Positions 1 through 11,033 of a DNA stretch of 64,000 nt are shown piece by piece. How positions within the stretch are numbered: position 1 is the first letter of the stretch; every line of letters begins with the position of its first letter. The stretch comes from Tritrichomonas musculus. Taxonomy: Eukaryota; Parabasalia; Tritrichomonadida; Tritrichomonadidae. The notes below the pieces were generated by a model. That model was not told where the DNA came from. It ran no database searches and was given only the letters and a program-made list of their open reading frames with translations. The stretch spans positions 2,604,001 through 2,668,000 of the forward strand of contig JAPFFF010000021.1 of the NCBI GenBank assembly GCA_039105265.1, written 5' to 3'. Position numbers and translations under genes: made by a program.

Positions 1-1794
1 ATGAATTATAAACTTTTCAAATTCACTAAGAATGATTTTGACCAAGAAGATCAACATTTGAAATAAAAAAATTCAATGTAAATTTGGAGCGATATAATTG
101 GTCAAACGAAATATACATTCAAAATAATCAATGAAAATTGAAAGGTGTATCCAAGATTGAATTAAAGTGTCCATTTTGGCTATTTTGGATCCTCAAATTC
201 TCTCAAAAAATAACGAACAAAAATGAGTATCCATTGGATACTTTTTGAATACAAACTCGTTTGGACACAAAAGCCTAGGTCGTCTATCGGTATGCAACTT
301 TTTCTGAATAAAGCATCGATAAATCTCTTTTTTCCGTAAAAGGACATATTTGCTATAAACAGCAACAATAAGACTAGATTGATATGATGATGAAATTATT
401 TCATCTGCAATCCCTAAATAGCCACAAATATCTGTTCAAAATCATAATTATACTTATTAAAATAAATTCAAATGAATAAATGAAATTCTCAAAATGAATA
501 TTATATTTTTTTTCTCCATCATCATCAACATTTGGTCCTTAATAATAATTGATTCAACTCATATCAGCAATAAAGAAATTATTTTCAAATTTTGAAAATA
601 TCTCAAAAAATGAAACCGAGGGTTTTTTGTTTTTTATTTTTAAACTTATTGTTTCTTTGGCCAATTTTTATGTTTGCTTGTTATATTTGCTGTAACCCTT
701 CGGCTGTTTTGTAAACTAAGGCGACATCACCTATTTTTAAATAGTTTATGCAGATTTTTGGAATTACCGCGCACTGAGTTGCAATTACGGCATATAAAAA
801 ATGGTAACTTTTTCAAATAATAAATGGTCATGTCAAAACTTTTTGAATAATTGCTTTGAATACTTTATATTTTATATAAAAAATTCACTTTAATAAACTA
901 AACCAATTTATTACAAAAATAATCTCACTTGCATATGGTTGTCCTTGCAGTTATATAAGTTGATTTTATTCAACATCAGCATAACATTATTTACTCAAAT
1001 CAATTATCCAATTTCAATCTCATAACTTTTTCAGAAGACTGAAGAGTCTCCTCCATTTATTATCAAACATGTAATAAAAAATTACTAATAAGTAATTATA
1101 TTAATTGAATATAAAAGATTTTGAAAAAATAATATAATTTAATTTTTTCTCAAAAACGACCAAATAAAATACGGCAATTGTATAGAGAGGTTTCGGCAAA
1201 ATTACGAATTTGACAACAGCACTCTCCAACTACGGCCTACGGCCGTAAGGATTATATTTGCTGTTGCATTTCTTCTAAATTGTTTGAGTTATTGAATATA
1301 CGCATTAACCTCTCTGCTTTTGACATATTTCCTTTTGATCACATTGAAAATTTGTGATAAAGTAAGCCTTTTATATATCAATGAGTTATTATTATTATAG
1401 GTAATATTGTATGGAGTTTGTTGCTTTCTAAAACTGTTCTATGACTGCTTTTGTTGTTGTTAACACATTGTTTCTGTGTTTCTTTGTTATTACAACTGAT
1501 ATCATCTATTGAGATTATAGGAGTGTTGCATTCTTCTTCATTTTTTTTCACCAAGTAGAACAGAATTTTTCCATATGAATAAATGTTTGCCTTCTTTTTC
1601 AGAATATTTTATAGCAGATACTTTAGTTAGCCCATATGAGATAACCTCATTTCCATTTATTTTTATTAAATAATAAACAGTTTCATCAAATATAAGTATA
1701 TGACTTTTTTTGACTCTTTTATACATTTTTTTTTTTAAGTGTGGGTGTGTTAAATTGAACATATTTTTTTTTTTGTTATAATTTTTTATTTCAC
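1..1794. other. AT-rich spacer, no clear gene
   Basis: This stretch is very AT-rich with scattered homopolymers and stops in all frames. One minus-strand frame at 1538-1807 could encode 89 residues of fairly protein-like composition, but it overlaps the start of the next gene and resembles nothing I recognise. A small GC-rich patch near 1233-1250 holds the self-complementary core ACGGCCGT. An ACTTTTTGAATAA motif lies at 838-850. Confidence 0.6.
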
Positions 1795-2952
1795 ATGTCC
1801 TTGTCAAAATACATTTCTCTGATGGAAATCCAATTATATTTAACTAAGAAAAGAGAACTTCAATTACAACTTTTAAAATATATTGAAAATCCCAATATTG
1901 CTGGTGAAGAGTATGAAAATTTGACTATTTTTTTAACAAAAATAAATTTGCGAAATAATCAAGATGAATTACGAATTTTATTTCGTTTATTATTGGCCAT
2001 TGCAAATAATCATTACAGAAATTCTTTATTTTTCAAGAAAATTGAGCAAATATTTTTATTTCTGAAAGATGATATTAAATCGACATTCACCAATTTTGAA
2101 ATTTACGAAATATTCCAAACAAGTAAATTAATTCTACTTATTCTATTCACAAATCAAATAATAGATATCGATATGGCTATTTTTGAAAAAATTATTCAAA
2201 AAGATAAATATTTTTGGTTCTTTTTCTATCCCGAACTGAAAAATTTTCATACAAAAGAACGATTAAAAGAAATTGAAAAAGAATTGCTTGAAATTAATCC
2301 CGATATTTTCAATAATTTTAATGAAAAACGTCAGAAAGGTGAAAATGATTCACCTCTTTGCTCATTAATTCGAAACGATTCAATCAAAGAATTCGTTTTG
2401 TATTTGAATTTGAATAACGTTTCAATTCGGAGTGATGTCAAGCCCTCAATTTTTGAAACAAATCCAATATTATTTGAAAAATGTTCTTTAATTGAATATT
2501 CTGTTTTTTACGGATCAAACAAAATATTTCTTTATTTACAACAAAAATTAAGTGAGCCAAATCCGATTTTTTTATATGCAACTCACAGTTGGAATCCAAA
2601 AACGATTCAGATTGCTGAAGACAAAGTTGTTGGCATAAATAAAAATATTTTAAAAGAAGCAATTAAATGTCATAATAATGACATTGCTATTTATTTGTGC
2701 AATAATTATTTGATTGATGAATGTATGAACGATATCATTTCATGTTGTTTTCAATATGGAAACTTTTTGTTTTTACCAACTTCAATTCAAACTATTCAAT
2801 TTTTTTTGTTTGCTTGCCAATACAATTATCTAGATCTTGTTAAGATTCTTCTGAAAAATTGTAAAATTGACATTAATGAAAAAATTCATATGGAAATAAA
2901 AAAAAATATTTTTTTTACAATAATATTTCTAATTAAAAAAAAATTTGAATGA
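1795..2952 (+). pseudogene. N-terminal ankyrin-type half of a split ankyrin/BspA LRR gene
   Basis: This frame encodes 385 residues. It has a lysine-rich, mostly helical N-terminus (about 1-190) followed by degenerate ankyrin-like units such as LIEYSVFYGSNKIFLYLQ and EAIKCHNNDIAIYLCNNYL, the style of the DUF3447/ankyrin proteins abundant in trichomonads. The intact paralogue at 17330-19393 has the same order but continues straight into leucine-rich repeats. Here the frame ends in an AT-rich patch and the ankyrin pattern resumes in another frame at about 2981 with TALKLAAMANNIEIVNLLL, directly ahead of the LRR frame. I read this as a host gene broken by a frameshift between about 2890 and 2980. 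A sequencing error is the main alternative; the patch has no trichomonad-like intron signals. The biochemical role is unknown. Confidence 0.7.
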
Positions 2953-3028
2953 AATTTATAAAATACAATTAAAATAATAAAATTCCAATATTGTTTATTT
3001 TTATTTTACTGCATTAAAACTTGCTGCA

Positions 3029-5197
3029 ATGGCAAATAATATTGAAATTGTTAACTTATTATTAACATATCCTGACATTGAAATCATAGAGGGAACTTTT
3101 ACAAATTGCACAAAATTAACGAACATGAAATTTCTTTCCTCTCCTAAAGATATTATAGACAATACTTTTAAAGGGTGTTCGTCATTGAAAGAAATAACAA
3201 TTCCTTCTTCTGTTACATTCATTCAGATGAGTGCTTTTGAACAATGTTCATCATTGACAAAAGTTATAATTCCCCCTTCTGTAAAACGCGTTGGATGTTA
3301 TGCTTTCAGTAAATGCTTGTCTTTATCACAAGTAGTAATTTCTTCTCCAAAAACAGAACTTTCTGTAGGTGCTTTTAATGAATGTGAGTCATTAACGCAA
3401 ATTCAAATTCCTCATTCTGCCATAGGAATTGCACAAATGTTGTTTAGAAAATGTTCATCATTGAAAGAAATTGAAATTCCTCCTTTGGTACGAAATATTT
3501 ATTCTTATGCTTTCATTAATTGCTCTTCATTGCAAAGAATAACTCTTCCTGAATCTATGCATGAAATTGGTGATTATGTCTTTCAGGGATGCTCATCATT
3601 GGAGCAAGTAATCGTTCCATGGTCTTTGTCTGAAATTGGAAAGTTTGCATTTTTGAATTGCAAATCATTGAAAGAATTTGAAATTCCTTCGTTTGTTAAT
3701 GCCATTAAAGAAGGCACATTCAGTGGATGTTCTTCATTGAAAAGAATAACAATTCCTTCTGACATAATAGAAATTCAAAAAAATGCTTTTGAAGGATGTT
3801 CTTCATTGAAACAAATTGATATTCCTGATAATTTAAGTCAAATTGCAGATGAGTCTTTTAGTGGTTGTTCATCACTAACTGAAATAAATATTCCTAATTC
3901 TGCTAAATTGATTGGTAGTTTTGCATTCAATGGATGCTCATCGATAACAGAAATAAGCATTCCTTCATCTGTAACAAAAATAGAAGAAGGTGCTTTCTGT
4001 GAGTGCTGTTTACTAATGCATATTGATATTCCTTCTTCAGTTGAATTTATTGGAGATTATGCATTCAATGGTTGCTCATCATTAACCGAAATAAACATTC
4101 CTTCTTCTGTGAAATCAATTGGACAAGGCTTGTTTATGGGATGTACATCTTTGACACAAATAATAATATCTTCTTTAATAACTACAATTGGTAGAGCCTT
4201 TTTCAATCAATGTTCTTCATTGAGCCATATTTCACTTCCTGATTCAGTAACATCAATTTGCGAATATGCATTTGCAGCGTGCAGTTCTTTGGTTCAGGTT
4301 TCAATTCCATCTTCAGTTACTTCAATTGAAGAAGGAATTTTCTGTGCATGTTCATCTCTAGAAAAGGTTTCAATTCCTTCTTCTGTTACATCAATTCCAG
4401 AGAATGCTTTCGTCTATTGTATATGTTTGACAGAAATTACGATTCCTTCTTCTGTGACAACAATTGGTGAGAATTCATTCCGTGCCTGCTCATCTTTAAC
4501 AAAAGTAACAATTCCTCCTTCTGTAACTGAAATCCAAACGAACACTTTCAATGGGTGCTCATCACTCATTGAAATCGATATTCCTTCATCAGTGACGTCT
4601 ATTGGAGAAAGAGCTTTTGAAGGATGCACATCGTTATCTAAAATTGATATTCCATCTTCTGTGCTCTCAATTGAAAGTTATGCTTTTGAAGGATGCTCTT
4701 CACTGAAGCAAATAAGCATTCCTCCTTCAGTAACAGTAATCAAATCATTTACTTTCAGAAGTTGCTTATCATTGACGGATGTCTCATTTACTGGTGAAGT
4801 GACTTCAATTGAGAAATATGCTTTCAATGGATGTATTAAATTGAATAGAATCTCAATTCCTTTGTCTGTGAAATCAATCGGCGAATACGCTTTTGCTGTG
4901 TGCTCGTCACTGACACAAGTTGAGATCCCTCCTGTTGCTTCAATTGAAGAAGGAACGTTTTGTGGATGCTCTTCATTAAATGAAGTGAAAATGCCTTCTA
5001 CCATAAATTCAATTAAAGATTGTGCTTTTTACATGTGCACAGCATTGGCAAAAATTTCAATACCATCTTCTGTTGGTGTTATTGGAGATAGCTCTTTCAG
5101 AGGATGCTCGTTGCTAACGGAAATCGAAATTCCTTCTTCTATATTTTGGATTGGAAAGCATGCTTTTTCAGCCGAAACAAAAGTCATAAATCATTAA
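3029..5197 (+). CDS. BspA-like leucine-rich repeat protein (LRR half of split gene)
   Basis: The frame encodes 722 residues made almost wholly of about thirty 23-residue units with the pattern C-S-S-L-x-x-I-x-I-P-S-S-V-x-x-I-G-x-x-A-F-x-G. This is the LRR_5/BspA family, named after Bacteroides surface antigens and greatly expanded in trichomonads, where some members are surface proteins. I see no signal peptide or membrane segment. The reading frame is open upstream to 2981 and encodes the end of an ankyrin unit before the first Met, so the Met at 3029 is probably not the ancestral start. Together with 1795-2952 it would match the intact gene at 17330. It may still be expressed as a stand-alone LRR protein; that is uncertain. 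Confidence 0.8.
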   Translation: MANNIEIVNLLLTYPDIEIIEGTFTNCTKLTNMKFLSSPKDIIDNTFKGCSSLKEITIPSSVTFIQMSAFEQCSSLTKVIIPPSVKRVGCYAFSKCLSLSQVVISSPKTELSVGAFNECESLTQIQIPHSAIGIAQMLFRKCSSLKEIEIPPLVRNIYSYAFINCSSLQRITLPESMHEIGDYVFQGCSSLEQVIVPWSLSEIGKFAFLNCKSLKEFEIPSFVNAIKEGTFSGCSSLKRITIPSDIIEIQKNAFEGCSSLKQIDIPDNLSQIADESFSGCSSLTEINIPNSAKLIGSFAFNGCSSITEISIPSSVTKIEEGAFCECCLLMHIDIPSSVEFIGDYAFNGCSSLTEINIPSSVKSIGQGLFMGCTSLTQIIISSLITTIGRAFFNQCSSLSHISLPDSVTSICEYAFAACSSLVQVSIPSSVTSIEEGIFCACSSLEKVSIPSSVTSIPENAFVYCICLTEITIPSSVTTIGENSFRACSSLTKVTIPPSVTEIQTNTFNGCSSLIEIDIPSSVTSIGERAFEGCTSLSKIDIPSSVLSIESYAFEGCSSLKQISIPPSVTVIKSFTFRSCLSLTDVSFTGEVTSIEKYAFNGCIKLNRISIPLSVKSIGEYAFAVCSSLTQVEIPPVASIEEGTFCGCSSLNEVKMPSTINSIKDCAFYMCTALAKISIPSSVGVIGDSSFRGCSLLTEIEIPSSIFWIGKHAFSAETKVINH

Positions 5198-5660
5198 TTT
5201 TTTTATTTATTTGATTTTGATGAATAAAAATTCATTTGATTTTATATGTTATTTGAAGCTTCCTTTAATTATTCTTATAAACGAAATCATTCAAAGCAAG
5301 ATTTAAATTATTATTCTTTAACCATTTCAAGTTGTTCAAGATTTTCTTTATTTGTGCAAATAATGTGAAGCATTTTCTTGCTGCATAACTCGAAAATGTG
5401 ATCGCATGAAGTGGTTTTATTGGATTTTAAATATCTGTTCCACGGCAACAAACGTTGGTTCCTAATGAAATTTCATTAGAATTATTAAGGTTTAATTTCT
5501 CGATATTTTCCATTAGAATTATTAATTCCTTTCTTTTGAAGCATACTATATTAATATGATGGTTTCAATTTGTTCTGAATTTAATGAAGAATAGAATTGG
5601 GAATAATATTTTGTGTATTATATATAATCAAATGCAATGATGAAAGATAGATAGCAGCAA
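5198..5660. other. Spacer before tRNA-Leu
   Basis: AT-rich with no supported gene. No TATA-like or other polymerase III upstream signal stands out before the tRNA. Confidence 0.5.
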
Positions 5661-5740
5661 GGTTGTTTGGCCGAGTGGTCTAAGGCGTCAGACTAAGGTT
5701 CTGATCCGAAAGGGCGTGGGTTCAATCCCCACAGCAACCA
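5661..5740 (+). tRNA. tRNA-Leu (anticodon AAG)
   Basis: The cloverleaf folds by eye. The acceptor stem is GGTTGTT with AGCAACC, and the discriminator is A at 5740. The D stem is GCC/GGC. The anticodon stem TCAGA/TCTGA encloses loop CTAAGGT with AAG at 5695-5697. The variable arm is long (5705-5715) and the T arm is GTGGG-TTCAATC-CCCAC. The long variable arm plus AAG identifies a class II leucine tRNA reading CUU codons. No CCA is encoded and there is no intron. A T run follows directly and would end polymerase III transcription. Confidence 0.95.
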
Positions 5741-5756
5741 TTTTTTGTTTTTTTTT
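5741..5756 (+). terminator. Polymerase III T-run terminator of tRNA-Leu
   Basis: Six Ts start immediately after the discriminator base, followed by G and a further T run. This is the usual end signal for RNA polymerase III. Confidence 0.75.
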
Positions 5757-6299
5757 ATGAATATTTAAACGATCATTATGAATTCAAAAATAGACCTCTA
5801 ATATTTTCCAAATTTAATAATGCTTTTTTTATTATTATTACAATTAAAATATCAAATACATCTTAATTTTGAAAATATTTCTTAATAGAAAAATTGAATA
5901 GAGATTTATGAGTGAATATCTATTAATAAACTATCATCAATATGGAAAACGCAAGATTTGATGCAGACATATGAAAAAGAAATTCAACCATGATCAAAAT
6001 ACACTCATGATTCTTTTTCCCTATAGATTGCTGAACTTGGTATTAGGAGTTTTACATATATAAATCATAAATCTGTTAGAGAATGAATGATGAATCTATT
6101 CGATTTAGAATAATCTTTGTTTCTCCATTAAAAAACAAACATATTAATTTATTCTCTTTAGAATTAAATTCATTAATAATTTTTTTGGCATTAATTTGAA
6201 AAATAATGAATTGTTTATAATTTTTATTAAAATAAAACAAAAAACACAAAATATTATTTGATTAGGTCTTTTTACTCAAACTTTTTGGTAGATTATAAT
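5757..6299. other. AT-rich spacer
   Basis: No gene is supported here. The stretch separates tRNA-Leu from the 3' end of the flavodoxin-like gene. Confidence 0.5.
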
Positions 6300-6764
6300 T
6301 TATTCAATTGTTTTGAGCCAATCTGAAACTTGTTTTCTGATTTCATCATCACTGATTGCATCTGCTCCAACAAAAGTGCCTTCATGAACAATGTTAGCAT
6401 TTTTGGCCTTTTCTTTAAATGCTTTGAAATAATCTCCATAATTTCCTCCGCATGTTAGAAATGGAATTACTGTTTTATTTTGAAAATCTAATTTAGAAAG
6501 GAAAGTTCTAAGTGGAGGGCAAGGACGATATGCCCATGTTGGACCACCAACATAAATTACATTATAATTGTCAATATTTGGAATTTCGTTGATTTCTGGT
6601 TCTGTTCCAACAACCTGATGATAACATCCTTTTAAAAATCCAATTTTTCCAGAATAATCTGTTGAGGTTGTAATCTTATAAATATCACCGCCTTTTATTT
6701 CCTTAATTATGTTTGCAATCTTTTCAGTTACACCACTCCTTGAGTAAACTGCTATCAAAGTCAT
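6300..6764 (-). CDS. Flavodoxin-like FMN protein
   Basis: A 154-residue protein close to the usual short-chain flavodoxin size. Visible features are a first beta strand followed by the FMN-phosphate loop YSRSGVTEK at residues 8-16, a GGPTWAYRP segment near residue 75 that normally lines the flavin, and LTCGGNYGDYF near residue 105 matching the third flavin loop. The cysteine-containing Y-x-P-C-P-P-L stretch is like bacterial flavodoxin-domain oxidoreductases. It probably carries electrons in the cytosol or hydrogenosome; no targeting peptide is obvious. The bacterial flavour suggests an old transfer from bacteria, common in trichomonads, but only a tree would show that. The start is the only Met ahead of the first strand. 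Confidence 0.85.
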   Translation of the reverse strand: MTLIAVYSRSGVTEKIANIIKEIKGGDIYKITTSTDYSGKIGFLKGCYHQVVGTEPEINEIPNIDNYNVIYVGGPTWAYRPCPPLRTFLSKLDFQNKTVIPFLTCGGNYGDYFKAFKEKAKNANIVHEGTFVGADAISDDEIRKQVSDWLKTIE

Positions 6765-6998
6765 AGAGAATTGTATTTATGTAAGAATATTACAAATGTA
6801 AAATGAAAAAATAGTTCGGTAGATTTCCTCTCAATTTTTTTTTAAATTGAAAATTTTGTATTTCAAAGAGGTTTCTTTCGGGCTTTCCTATTTTCATCAA
6901 AAAAAAAAAAACCTTATCGCTTCTTTGACATTATTTATACCAATCTTATTCATTTCACTTTCTTTTAAATAATTTGACATTCATAAAAAAAAATGGGG

Positions 6999-7363
6999 AA
7001 TCGTATTTTTCTACGCCACTTTTTGAAAACTTTTAAACTTTTTGAATACTTTTTTATACATTTTTTATTCAATTTTTGCTAAATAATGCATAAATATTTA
7101 GTTCAAATGGCTTCCCGATTCATCCAGCAATTCAAGGAGCCTGATTCGGCTTCGCGCAGCCCTGTGGTGATCACTGGTGCGTATATTCCTGAAAAATTAT
7201 GTAAAAATAAAAAAAAATAATATCAAAAAAAGCAAATAGTTATAATTTTAAGAGAAATTATAAATTTACGATTTTTTTGGTTAATTTTCTTAGCAGAGTA
7301 AGTTAAATTTTATAACTATACAACGGAAAAAACATTCAAAAAGTGGCGTAGAAAAAAACGATT
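6999..7363. mobile_element. 365-bp MITE-like element with 29-bp inverted ends
   Basis: The left end 6999-7027 and the right end 7335-7363 are inverted copies of 29 bp with one mismatch, both containing CTACGCCACTTTTTGAA. No transposase fits inside. The interior holds a GC-richer island at about 7107-7180 that differs sharply from its surroundings. No certain target-site duplication is visible. It looks like a small non-autonomous DNA transposon or a hairpin repeat. Confidence 0.7.
7107..7220 (+). CDS. Possible 37-residue peptide inside the 365-bp element
   Basis: A short open frame from ATG at 7107 to TAA at 7218-7220. Its first 28 residues have balanced composition, unlike random AT-rich translation here, and the codons include CCC, CAG, GCC and CGC. 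It may be a fragment captured by the element rather than a gene. The product is not recognised. Confidence 0.2.
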   Translation: MASRFIQQFKEPDSASRSPVVITGAYIPEKLCKNKKK

Positions 7364-8322
7364 GTCCAAAAAAAATACATGGAAATTGTTTAAATTAGAT
7401 ATAAAAGAGAACATTGATTCGATTAATAAACCTAACTAAATTGGTCTAAATATGAATAATTTATGTTTTAAATAAAGATATTATATTAAATCAATCCATT
7501 GAGAAAGCAGAAAGCTCAGCAATAGATTTTTATATCTCAATTAATATAGTAATTCTTAACCAATAAAGAAACAGCATCGTTTTGCTCATTTATTTGAAAT
7601 GATAATTAAAAAAAAAAAAGGAAAATCCATCTCTTTTTGAATTATAAGCCATCAATATTTTTACATATTCTTAATATCCCAAAATGGTTTATTTGTTTCA
7701 TTTGTATTCTAATGATGATCATCATCATTTTTATCTTCATAAAAATTCAGAAATACGATAAGAGGTCAATATTGACCTTCATTTTTCCGGCTATAATTTT
7801 GAAAAGATACATCGCTTTCATCATCGTCATCATTTGATTTTTAAAAAAAAAAAAAAAAATTCGAATCTAATCTAAAAATATTTGTCAGTTGTTTCTAAAT
7901 GAGTATAAAATCTGCCAATTTTGACTTTTGATGAATTATTTGACGATGGCCCAAAATTAGCATTGATCGATAAGTTTATTCATCATTGGTAGATAAAATT
8001 TACTTAAAAAACTTCGAAGTCATTTTCACCAACTATAATTTTGATTGATTTTTTCGGAAATACAAATTATATAGCCTATTTTTTTAATTGCACATTTGAT
8101 TTCTATTTGATAAACTTGACTTTATGAGAAAACTCTTTTTGAAAGGAAATTAGAGTTTTCATCTTCAAAAATAGCTTCCATAAACTCTAGAATAATCAAA
8201 AATCGAGTGTTGACTGAAAAATATTTTTAATAAGAAAAAAGAATTCAATATTATGAGATGATTTTTCTTTTTTCATTTGTGTGTTTTTTGTTTTTCAATG
8301 AGATAAATCTTAAAAAAAAATT
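7364..8322. other. AT-rich spacer
   Basis: A 66-residue hydrophobic frame at 7637-7837 (rich in Ile, Phe and Lys) is the only long frame; its composition is what AT-rich noise gives. No gene is supported. Confidence 0.5.
8312..8320 (-). terminator. Polymerase III terminator of tRNA-Lys
   Basis: On the minus strand a run of nine Ts lies two bases past the tRNA discriminator base. Confidence 0.7.
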
Positions 8323-8396
8323 AGCCTCCGGCGGGACTCGAACCCGCAACCCCAAGATTAAGAGTCTTATGCTCTAGCCGGTTGAGCTACGAAGGC
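8323..8396 (-). tRNA. tRNA-Lys (anticodon CTT)
   Basis: Read on the minus strand, the acceptor stem GCCTTCG pairs with CGGAGGC. The D arm is GCTC/GAGC. The anticodon stem TAAGA/TCTTG holds loop CTCTTAA with CTT at 8360-8362. The T arm is GCGGG-TTCGAGT-CCCGC. It reads AAG codons. The discriminator is T, as in some yeast lysine tRNAs. There is no intron and no encoded CCA. Confidence 0.95.
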
Positions 8397-9396
8397 TTAT
8401 ATCTTTGAAATTTATTTAAAACCAACAAACTAAAATATTTTTCTGAATATAAATTCATACTATTATTTGTTATTAATAATAACGATAAATATTTTGTTTT
8501 TTGTAAACAAAATAAATTGTAATTAGCAAAAAATAATTTTGAATTCAATAAAGTAACGGTTTATTAGAATAACTTTTTGAATAATTATATTTATGAAAAT
8601 TTTTGATTATTAATTTCACCTTCAATGTTCCAAATTATCTTGATATGATAATTTAGTTTTTTTTATTATGTGCTTTACTGTAGAAAATTTGCTTTAAACT
8701 GAAAATATTAAAATAAAATATAAAATCTCATAGATTTCATTTCTAAGTATTTTAAAGTGCATTGATAAAATATTCAAATCATTTGATGCATATGATTGCT
8801 TTTGGATCTCATAATATAATATGATGTAAAATAAAAATCTTTTAAAAACCTTCAAGAAAGCATCGATTTGGAAACAAGTATGAGCAAGATCAAAATTATT
8901 TGGCATCATAATTGTATTATTTTCAATGACATCAAATAAATTCGAAATATTTGCATGATAAAACTGAATATTGATTTAATGTTTTATTCATTCATTGATA
9001 AAGCAAGGAAATCTTTTTTTGTTGATAGAATCTTCAAGCCAAGATTCTTTCAATTGGAGGAGAATTTTGGCTGTGGATAATAATAATTCATTGAATTGGA
9101 CTAAATTAATAATCAATGAAAATAGATAAAATATTTAATTGAAAAGAATGAAAAATTGAATTGCCATAAATTTTTAAAATTAAAAAATTCAATACTAATC
9201 CACCAAAATACACAAAAATTTCAAAAAAAAAAAAAAAAATTCAGAACTATTGAATATTATTGAAAATTATTACACTTTCAATATAATTAAAATTTCTTTT
9301 CCACTTTTTCTGTTTATCAAAATCGATGTATTTAGTTTTCGCATTGATACCCAAATTAACGATTTATTTCACTATTTTTATTTGCAGAATATAAAT
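8397..9396. other. AT-rich spacer before phosphomannose isomerase
   Basis: No supported gene. AACTTTTTGAATAA occurs near 8571. The frame of the next gene is open upstream to 9250, but that stretch (9250-9396) is AT-rich and lacks family similarity. Confidence 0.5.
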
Positions 9397-10590
9397 ATGT
9401 CTTCAAATAAAGCTATTATTCCACTCCACTGTCAAGCAATGAATTATGCATGGGGAAAAGTTGGCAAAAAATCCCTTGTCTACCAATATATCGCGCATAA
9501 TCAAAAAGAAGGAAATGATCCAAATGCTCCTTATGCCGAATTCTGGATGGGCGATCATCCAAACGCTCCATCTGTTAATGAAGATGGAAAAAGAATCTCA
9601 GAAATCTTAAAGAATTCGGATAAAACAGATGAAGAAAGTTTACCTTTCCTCTTCAAAATACTCAGTGTTCAAAAACCGCTTTCTTTACAATGTCATCCAA
9701 ATTTGAAAAATGCAGCAATTTTACATAAAAAAGACCCACAGCATTACCCAGATCCTAATCATAAGCCAGAAATGGGATTCTTCCTCACAAAAGGATCTTT
9801 ATTATATGGTATTAGAGAATATAAGCAAATAATTAAATATTTCGAAAAAGTTCCAGAATTCAAAAATTTAATCTCTAAGGATGCTTTAGAAAACTTCGTT
9901 TCAAACCCAAATAAAGAAACTTTCAAGGTCGTTTTCAATCAAATTTTAACATGCGATAAGAAGAGATTATCAGAAAACTTGACTGTATTCAAAGCTAAGC
10001 ATGCAAAAGGAGAATATTCTTTCATTGATGAACATACTAATCATGGAATCGACCTTATTATTGAAAACTTCCCAAATGATGTTGGTGTATTCATTCCATT
10101 TATATTAAATGTCGTTGTTTTCCAACCAGGAGAAGCAATTGTTATGCAAACAGGTACTTTACATGCTTATCTTGAAGGTGATTTGATTGAAATTATGGCA
10201 ATTAGTGATAATGTTGTTCGTGCAGCCATGACTCCTAAATTTGTTGATGTTGAAACATTATTCAAAGTTATGACTTTCGATCCACAAGGTCCAAAATACA
10301 TTAATCCAACAAAAGAATATTTTTCAAATAATCAGAAATCGTTCTTAGATTACTTTGCAACTGGATACGATTCATTTAATTTAGAACACGGAAATATGCA
10401 ATCAGGTGAAACAATGAAAATTAAAGCAAAGAAGTGTGCTTCAATTATTTCAATTCTTAAAGGAAAGATAAAATTAAATGGAAAAGAATTTCATGAAGGA
10501 AACACAGCATTAGTAATTGCTAATAACGAACTTCAAGTAGAAAATGCAGGAGAAGAAAGTGTAGATTTTTATATTGGCTTTTCCCAGTAA
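9397..10590 (+). CDS. manA: Mannose-6-phosphate isomerase (type I)
   Basis: A 397-residue enzyme interconverting fructose-6-phosphate and mannose-6-phosphate, the entry to GDP-mannose and glycoconjugates; it should be cytosolic and zinc-dependent. Signature stretches are present. LSLQCHPN near residue 90 supplies the Gln-x-His zinc ligands. NHKPEMGF supplies the glutamate. GTLHAYLEGDLIEIM supplies the second histidine. SDNVVRAAMTPKFVDV is the family hallmark containing the catalytic arginine. Length fits the roughly 400-residue family. The frame is open for 49 codons further upstream, but the stretch is rich in Phe, Ile and Tyr and family proteins start just before LHCQAMNYAWGK, so I chose the Met at 9397. 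The gene stands alone between spacers. Confidence 0.93.
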   Translation: MSSNKAIIPLHCQAMNYAWGKVGKKSLVYQYIAHNQKEGNDPNAPYAEFWMGDHPNAPSVNEDGKRISEILKNSDKTDEESLPFLFKILSVQKPLSLQCHPNLKNAAILHKKDPQHYPDPNHKPEMGFFLTKGSLLYGIREYKQIIKYFEKVPEFKNLISKDALENFVSNPNKETFKVVFNQILTCDKKRLSENLTVFKAKHAKGEYSFIDEHTNHGIDLIIENFPNDVGVFIPFILNVVVFQPGEAIVMQTGTLHAYLEGDLIEIMAISDNVVRAAMTPKFVDVETLFKVMTFDPQGPKYINPTKEYFSNNQKSFLDYFATGYDSFNLEHGNMQSGETMKIKAKKCASIISILKGKIKLNGKEFHEGNTALVIANNELQVENAGEESVDFYIGFSQ

Positions 10591-11033
10591 TTAAATTGAA
10601 TTAATAAAGTATAGAATTTTAAAAGTAATTTTTTTTTTTAATTTTTATGATAAAATTCGATAAAAATAAAACTCATGAAAAATTATTTCTATGATTCAGA
10701 AGTCGGTAAACTTTTTGAATTTAAAATTAACGGCTTTATGCACTAATCTCTGACCATATTTTGTTCTTTATAACTTTAATATTATTAGAAAAAAAAAAAA
10801 ATCTCTTTGAATTTTTTTTGATTTTTATGCAATACAAAATTTTTTCAATATTAGCTTATATTTAAATCGCCACATTCATTGTCAAACAAAGCACAATGTG
10901 GAATTTATCATTTTGCCAAATCATCAGCAACAAAACAACAAAGTAAAAGAATATAATGAAAGACTTAAGCATATAAAAAAAGTATCTAACTAAAATTTTT
11001 TATTAAAACAAAAGTATTTATAAAAATCAAAAG
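10591..11033. other. AT-rich spacer
   Basis: No gene seen. AAACTTTTTGAAT occurs at about 10708. Confidence 0.5.

Noticed and set aside
1538-1807. 89-residue minus-strand gene
   Set aside because: It overlaps the start of a family gene on the other strand, is of unknown similarity and lies in AT-rich DNA; kept only as a remark.
2945-3005. Intron joining the ankyrin and LRR halves
   Set aside because: No GTATGT-like donor or ACTAACACACAG-like acceptor as described for Trichomonas introns; a frameshift explains it better.
7637-7837. Small hydrophobic membrane protein
   Set aside because: Composition is what AT-rich noise yields, with no promoter or conserved pattern.
8694-8909. 71-residue minus-strand frame
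   Set aside because: Low-complexity Ile/Leu/Phe/Tyr-rich translation in a spacer, no supporting feature.
9250-9396. 49-residue N-terminal extension of phosphomannose isomerase, or a TTTGCAG splice acceptor
   Set aside because: The extension is Phe/Ile/Tyr-rich with no family similarity, and no matching donor or branch signal is seen.
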